12,000 nucleotides of DNA from Apostichopus japonicus. Lineage: Eukaryota > Echinodermata > Holothuroidea > Aspidochirotida > Stichopodidae. Below, one piece after another: positions 8,168-12,000 of the stretch (the stretch's first letter is position 1; each line of letters starts with the position of its first letter). The notes under the pieces are model-generated. The model was not told the origin of the DNA and made no database searches. It saw only the letters and a list, made by a program, of their open reading frames with translations. The position numbers and the translations under genes were made by a program. The stretch lies in assembly GCF_037975245.1 (NCBI RefSeq), contig NC_092563.1:27038960-27050959 (forward strand), written 5' to 3'.

Positions 8168-9274
8168 GCTTCGGCCTACTCTGTGCTCTGAGTGGGTAGA
8201 GTTGGCTGTTTGTTTAACTTTGCAGAGACCTTGCCTTTCTTTGTATAAGAATGTGGAGTTGGCGGGAGTTTGCTGATAATAACAGCTTTATAGAGGCTTG
8301 GGCTACTTTGTGTAAGTAAGTGGGGTGGGTGGAGTTTGCTGATTATAACAGCTTTACGGAAGCTTTGCCTACTTTGCGTAAGAATGTGGAGTTGATGGAG
8401 TTAGCTGATTAATATAGCTTTACAGAAGCTTGGCCTATTATACATAAGAAAGTGGGGTGGATGGAGTTTGCTGATTAATACAGCTTTCTGGAAGTTTGGC
8501 CTACTTTGCATAAGAATGTGGGGTGGGTGGAGTTTGCTGATTATTATAGCTCTCTGGAAGCTTGGCCTACTTTGCATTTAAGAATTTGGGGTGTGTGGAG
8601 TTTGCTGATTATAACAGCTTTACAGAAGCTTGGCCTATTTTGCATAAGAACGTGGGGTGGGTGGAGTTTGCTGATTATAACAGCTTTATAGAGGCTTTGG
8701 GCTACTTTGCGTAAGAATGTGGGGTGGGTGGAGTTTGCTGATTATATATAGTTTTACAGAAGCTTGGCCTACTTTGCATTTAAGAATTTGGGGTGTGTGG
8801 AGTTTGCTGATTATAACAGCTTTACAGAAGCTTGGCCTATTTTGCATAAGATTGTGGGGTGGGTGGAGTTTGCTGATTATTATAGCTCTCTGGAAGCTTG
8901 GCCTATTTTGCATGTAAGAATTTGGGGTGGGTGGAGTTTGCTGATTAATACAGCTTTATAGAGGTTTTGGGCTACTTTGCATTAGAATGTGGGATGGGTA
9001 GAGTCTGCTGATTATAACAGCTTTATGGAGGCTTTGGCCTACTTTGCATAAGAATGTGGAGTGGGTGGAGTTTTCTGATTAATATAGCTTTACGTAAGCT
9101 TGGCCTACTTCGTATTTAAGAATTTGGGGTGGATGGAGTTAGCTGATTATAACAGCTCTACAGAAGCTTGGCCTATTATGCATAAGAAAGTGGGGTGGAT
9201 GGAGTTTGCTGATTAATATAGCTTTACGGAAGCTTTGCCTACTTTACATAGGAATTTTGGGTGTGTGGAGCTTT
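8168..9274 (+). repeat. Minisatellite, about 16 copies of a 66-68-bp unit
   Basis: The unit contains GGTGGAGTTTGCTGATTA, then an AGCTTTACAGAAGCTTGGCC block, then a TTTGCATAAGAATGTGG block. The GCTGAT core recurs at 8205 (degenerate), 8272, 8338, 8404, 8470, 8536, 8604, 8670, 8738, 8806, 8872, 8940, 9007, 9074, 9142 and 9208, giving spacings of 66, 67 or 68. Units with GCATAAGAA-type junctions are 66 bp; those with GCATTTAAGAATTT-type junctions are 68 bp. Edge copies at about 8168-8270 and after 9240 are degenerate, while the middle is more uniform, the usual pattern of an array homogenised by unequal exchange. Because 66 is a multiple of three, open frames of about 60-75 codons run through it on both strands. 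These are by-products of the repeat, not genes. Confidence 0.95.
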
Positions 9275-10073
9275 GGTAGGAATTTAATTGGTTGGTTTAG
9301 TTTTTAACGTGAAATGCAACCAGTTGCTTTAAGAATCGTAACCTGTCAATATTAAACTTTACCAAAAAACGATGAATTTGCTCACGTTTCTTCACAGTTT
9401 ATGATTTCTTCTTTTGAGGCAACAACAAGTGCACTTCGCTCTCCTTGAAACTCTAGCTAAATACGTCATTAACTGCTTATTTTATCCCTTGGCTTGCAAA
9501 TCCTGGATGAGATCTGCATGCATTGCGATTCAATCAGGCGGAAGATATAAATTAGTGCTTTAATGTCAAGGCTACAACGGAGAGAGAATGATAAAGAATA
9601 TCAGGAAGGAAAGAGAACATTGCAAAAGAAGAGAGGGGGGGAAAAAGTTACAAATTTTATGATTAAATATGTTCAGTTTGAAAAAAAAGAGATTGGTTGT
9701 TTTGTCTATTGCATGCATTGTAATCACAGAATTTCATTGTCGTTGGAGCGGAACACACATTTTGTACCCTCACAATCAGGGGAAGCACAGTACGAGTCAT
9801 TATCATACAGGTTTTGTAGATATTCTCGTGTTGTAGCCATGTAATGCAGCTAAGCAAGCTTCTCTTGTTTGCGTTTCTTCCGCACATTAAATATAAAAAC
9901 ATGTGGTTATGACTGAAATATGAGCCATTTGTGATATTGAGATTTAATGACTTGTATTGAGGGGAGGAAATATCCAGAACCCAGACTTAAATTATGAAAA
10001 TGCAGGAGCAGACCATTGACTAGTACACAAAAGAAACAAAGAAAAATATGTTAACAATGATGAAAATGGAGAC
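9275..10073. other. Non-coding stretch after the minisatellite
   Basis: AT-rich unique sequence. A 93-codon plus-strand frame at 9563-9844 starts with a run of charged residues but has no domain I recognise and lies in no convincing splice context. I do not call it a gene. Confidence 0.5.
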
Positions 10074-10088
10074 ATATATATATATATA
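10074..10088. repeat. Short TA dinucleotide run
   Basis: About seven alternating TA dinucleotides within AT-rich sequence. Confidence 0.8.
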
Positions 10089-11523
10089 GTAATTTGACCA
10101 CACAAAATTAGTTTCTTCCTGGATGAGACAAAGTACTCTGCTAGATAAGCTGTTCTGAGGGTGAGTTCATGAGTTAGTTGAGGGTTGGGGTCGGTAGCAA
10201 TGAAAACTGATATATAGGTGATCAAGTAAATTGCCATGAGACAGACAAGCAAGAAGGAGAAATAAATCTTCAGAAATTAACAAATTGATGAAGTTAGGTT
10301 TCTGGCTTCCTGGTTTTTTCACTAGAAGCGTGAGAACTTTGAAGGAGTACTTCTTCCTTTTTTTCCCCTTAGATGTAGCCATTTTTATGATGTCATTTAT
10401 TGGACACATTGTGTTGTTATTAGTCAAATTATTTCCTTGCTGTAAAGTGTTCTCTCCCAAACTCTATTTCAGAGACGGATGCATCAAAATGGGTCTTGGT
10501 GCAGTTCATAGCGTCTTTCAAGTGAATAGGACTTTTAGGTTTCGCAGCTGACATACAGAGCACCCTCTATGTTTTAATCTACAATACTGATGATACTATC
10601 AATAACATTTATAGCATAAGGTATAAAAATGAACAGGAAATAATTGCGCTACTGATATCATGTCTCCAAAAAAAAACCTTGGCAACCGGATGGAAGTTTA
10701 CATGCTCCAAAACTCAGGGAAGTGTTTCAAATGTCAAAAAACTTTTTCATAAGTACTAATGATATGATTTTTTTCCCCCATCCTTCTATGAACAGTATCA
10801 TTCAGAAAACTAATAATTGTAAGCAATTAATGAATACATATGGAAAACTTAAAACATTTGGTTCAATTCAGAACCACTCGTAGTATAGGTGGGGATGGTG
10901 TAACAACTTTCCTTGTATTTTTACCGAGGCGTAATGGCTGCACCTGCATAGAATATTTTATTCAGCTAGCAAAATTGGTCAAATTCTTCAAAACTTTTTA
11001 TGTACCAGCAACTAACCCTTTCTTATAACTTATTTTGCTGGTTTCAAAACCTACCTCATATTTGTTTTAAAATATTTTTGAATTGATTTCTGTTCGTTTC
11101 TTTAGATTTTGAAGCATGTTTCTCCAAACATTCTCCTTATATTGTGTTTTTGTTGTTTATTTTATTTTTGCCATGGCTTTCAACTGTTTTTATTTTCAAA
11201 CATTTGACATTTGCTTATTTTATACACCTTTAAAGGTATATTTTGCGTTAAATTTGCCCTTGTCTTGCGTTTACTTCTGCATGCAGGTCAAAGAACAGAT
11301 ACAAACACACGAAAACAATACCAAAAATTTGTAAAGCACTTAGAGCTTACTTTTAGAATAATTTAAATTTTCTGCGATTAAAAAGTGATAAAAATATGTT
11401 TTTGCAAGGATCATACCTTTCCATAGGCTTTACATCAAGAAGTTTTTGTCATATTCTACATGAATTAGCACTTATATGCAAATACTCCTTATTATGAAGT
11501 CAAAGGAACCTTCCCCTCCCCCC
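10089..11523. other. Non-coding stretch, probably intron, nothing firmly recognised
   Basis: AT-rich sequence with many T-rich tracts. Acceptor-like sites at 10472 and 11286 were examined: the first leads into a short frame ending in a stop with no TOX resemblance, the second into a 15-codon frame ending in a stop at 11332-11334. The 88-codon frame at 10285-10551 is hydrophobic and T-rich with no known domain. No exon is called. Confidence 0.5.
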
Positions 11524-11529
11524 AATAAA
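11524..11529 (+). terminator. Candidate polyadenylation signal AATAAA
   Basis: A canonical hexamer in a C-rich then A-rich context. It matters only if a terminal exon ends upstream, for example the weak candidate at 11287-11334. Chance occurrence is likely in sequence this AT-rich. Confidence 0.15.
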
Positions 11530-12000
11530 AAATAGCTAAAGTAGCTACAAGTAAACTACCTTTATATATACAGACGCTTAAGTGGTTTTTCACTCCAAGA
11601 AGTAAAGTACTTTTGATTACATCATATCATTTTATCAATCAATGTTGGTGTTTGCCTTAGTCATTTCCGAGTTTGCAGAACCCCCTTTTTTTTTTCCTCT
11701 CTCTCTATTTCCTTAATAATGTTTCATCTCTGTGTTTAATTCTGGTTCCTTCGGGGGTAACCGCTAAGGTAAAACTTCATTCCAGAGAAAGATATAATCA
11801 ACGGTGTTTATCTGGAATCATTAAGTGAAGAGAGTATGAAGTTTTGACAGCTCCATTAACAGATGGCCTCGAGGGGTGGTCAATTAAAACAAGCATAATC
11901 AATTCATCTATCAGTTTATGGAGACAAAGCAAACAGCACTAATGTATTGATATGACCCATCCAAAGACAAGGACCGATGACAGACAACAATATCTAATTA
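11530..12000. other. Non-coding stretch at window end
   Basis: AT-rich unique sequence with a pyrimidine-only tract at about 11681-11706. No exon or RNA was recognised. Confidence 0.5.

Noticed and set aside
8506-8961. Overlapping open frames of 61-75 codons with repeated WVEFADYYSSLEAWP-like and WSLLIITAL-like peptides
   Set aside because: They are translations of the 66-68-bp minisatellite in different frames and on both strands. Indels between units shift the frame, and there is no start context or splice support.
8168-9274. Could the regular repeat be a CRISPR array?
   Set aside because: The whole unit repeats without unique spacers, copies are diverged throughout, and the setting is an animal intron.
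9563-9844. 93-codon open frame with charged N-terminal residues
   Set aside because: No domain is recognised and its middle looks like random AT-rich translation. It could be revisited with expression data.
10473-10521. Possible 49-bp exon between a ctatttcag acceptor and a caa|gtgaat donor
   Set aside because: In the phase required by the preceding TOX exon it meets a stop after 12 codons, and no frame resembles the TOX C-terminus.
1-12000. tRNA, rRNA, SINE promoter boxes or transposon protein remnants
   Set aside because: I looked for tRNA B-box-like GGTTCRANTCC on both strands and for reverse transcriptase or transposase motifs in the open frames, and found none. A RepeatMasker run with a lineage-specific library could still reveal unrecognised elements.

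Overview
This window looks like a piece of an animal (metazoan) nuclear genome. The DNA is AT-rich, with long homopolymers, a TA microsatellite, a minisatellite, and no dense arrangement of long reading frames. Its only clearly recognisable coding content is three short exons with GT-AG introns. Translated and joined, they give a near-canonical HMG box of the TOX family (thymocyte selection-associated HMG-box proteins, TOX to TOX4). The family is restricted to animals. The divergence from vertebrate TOX outside the box and the overall sequence character suggest an invertebrate, perhaps a deuterostome such as an echinoderm, but the phylum cannot be fixed from this window.

Layout. Positions 1-4364 hold no recognisable exon and are probably intron upstream of the HMG-box exon. 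This stretch contains a 50-bp tandem duplication running into a TA microsatellite (808-985), a 32-bp tandem duplication (1365-1428), homopolymers, and a G-rich tract (2190-2233). It also contains a less AT-rich stretch at about 2760-3240 with a perfect RFX X-box match (3141-3154), and a hairpin carrying an AP-1 site (3700-3756).

Positions 4365-6748 hold the three plus-strand exons (4365-4622, 5407-5487, 6512-6748) separated by introns of 784 and 1024 bp. Every junction is phase 0. The first exon encodes a basic nuclear-localisation-like stretch and most of the HMG box, the second the third helix and end of the box, and the third the start of a Met/Pro-rich region. The N-terminal exons and the C-terminal end of the gene are not found, so the gene is partial.

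Positions 6749-12000 are most likely the next intron. They contain a strongly G-quadruplex-prone tract (7222-7270), a compact set of competing hairpins (7643-7673), and a minisatellite of about 16 copies of a 66-68-bp unit (about 8168-9274). Beyond that lie about 2.7 kb with nothing recognisable except possible polyadenylation signals.

No rRNA, tRNA, CRISPR array, transposase or retroelement protein was recognised. Most open frames over 60 codons are what random AT-rich intron, low-complexity sequence or the minisatellite produce by chance. No novel multigene system is visible. The most unusual items are the minisatellite with its internal segmental duplication, the same-strand G-quadruplex tracts in and around the TOX gene, and the possible regulatory motifs upstream of the HMG exon.
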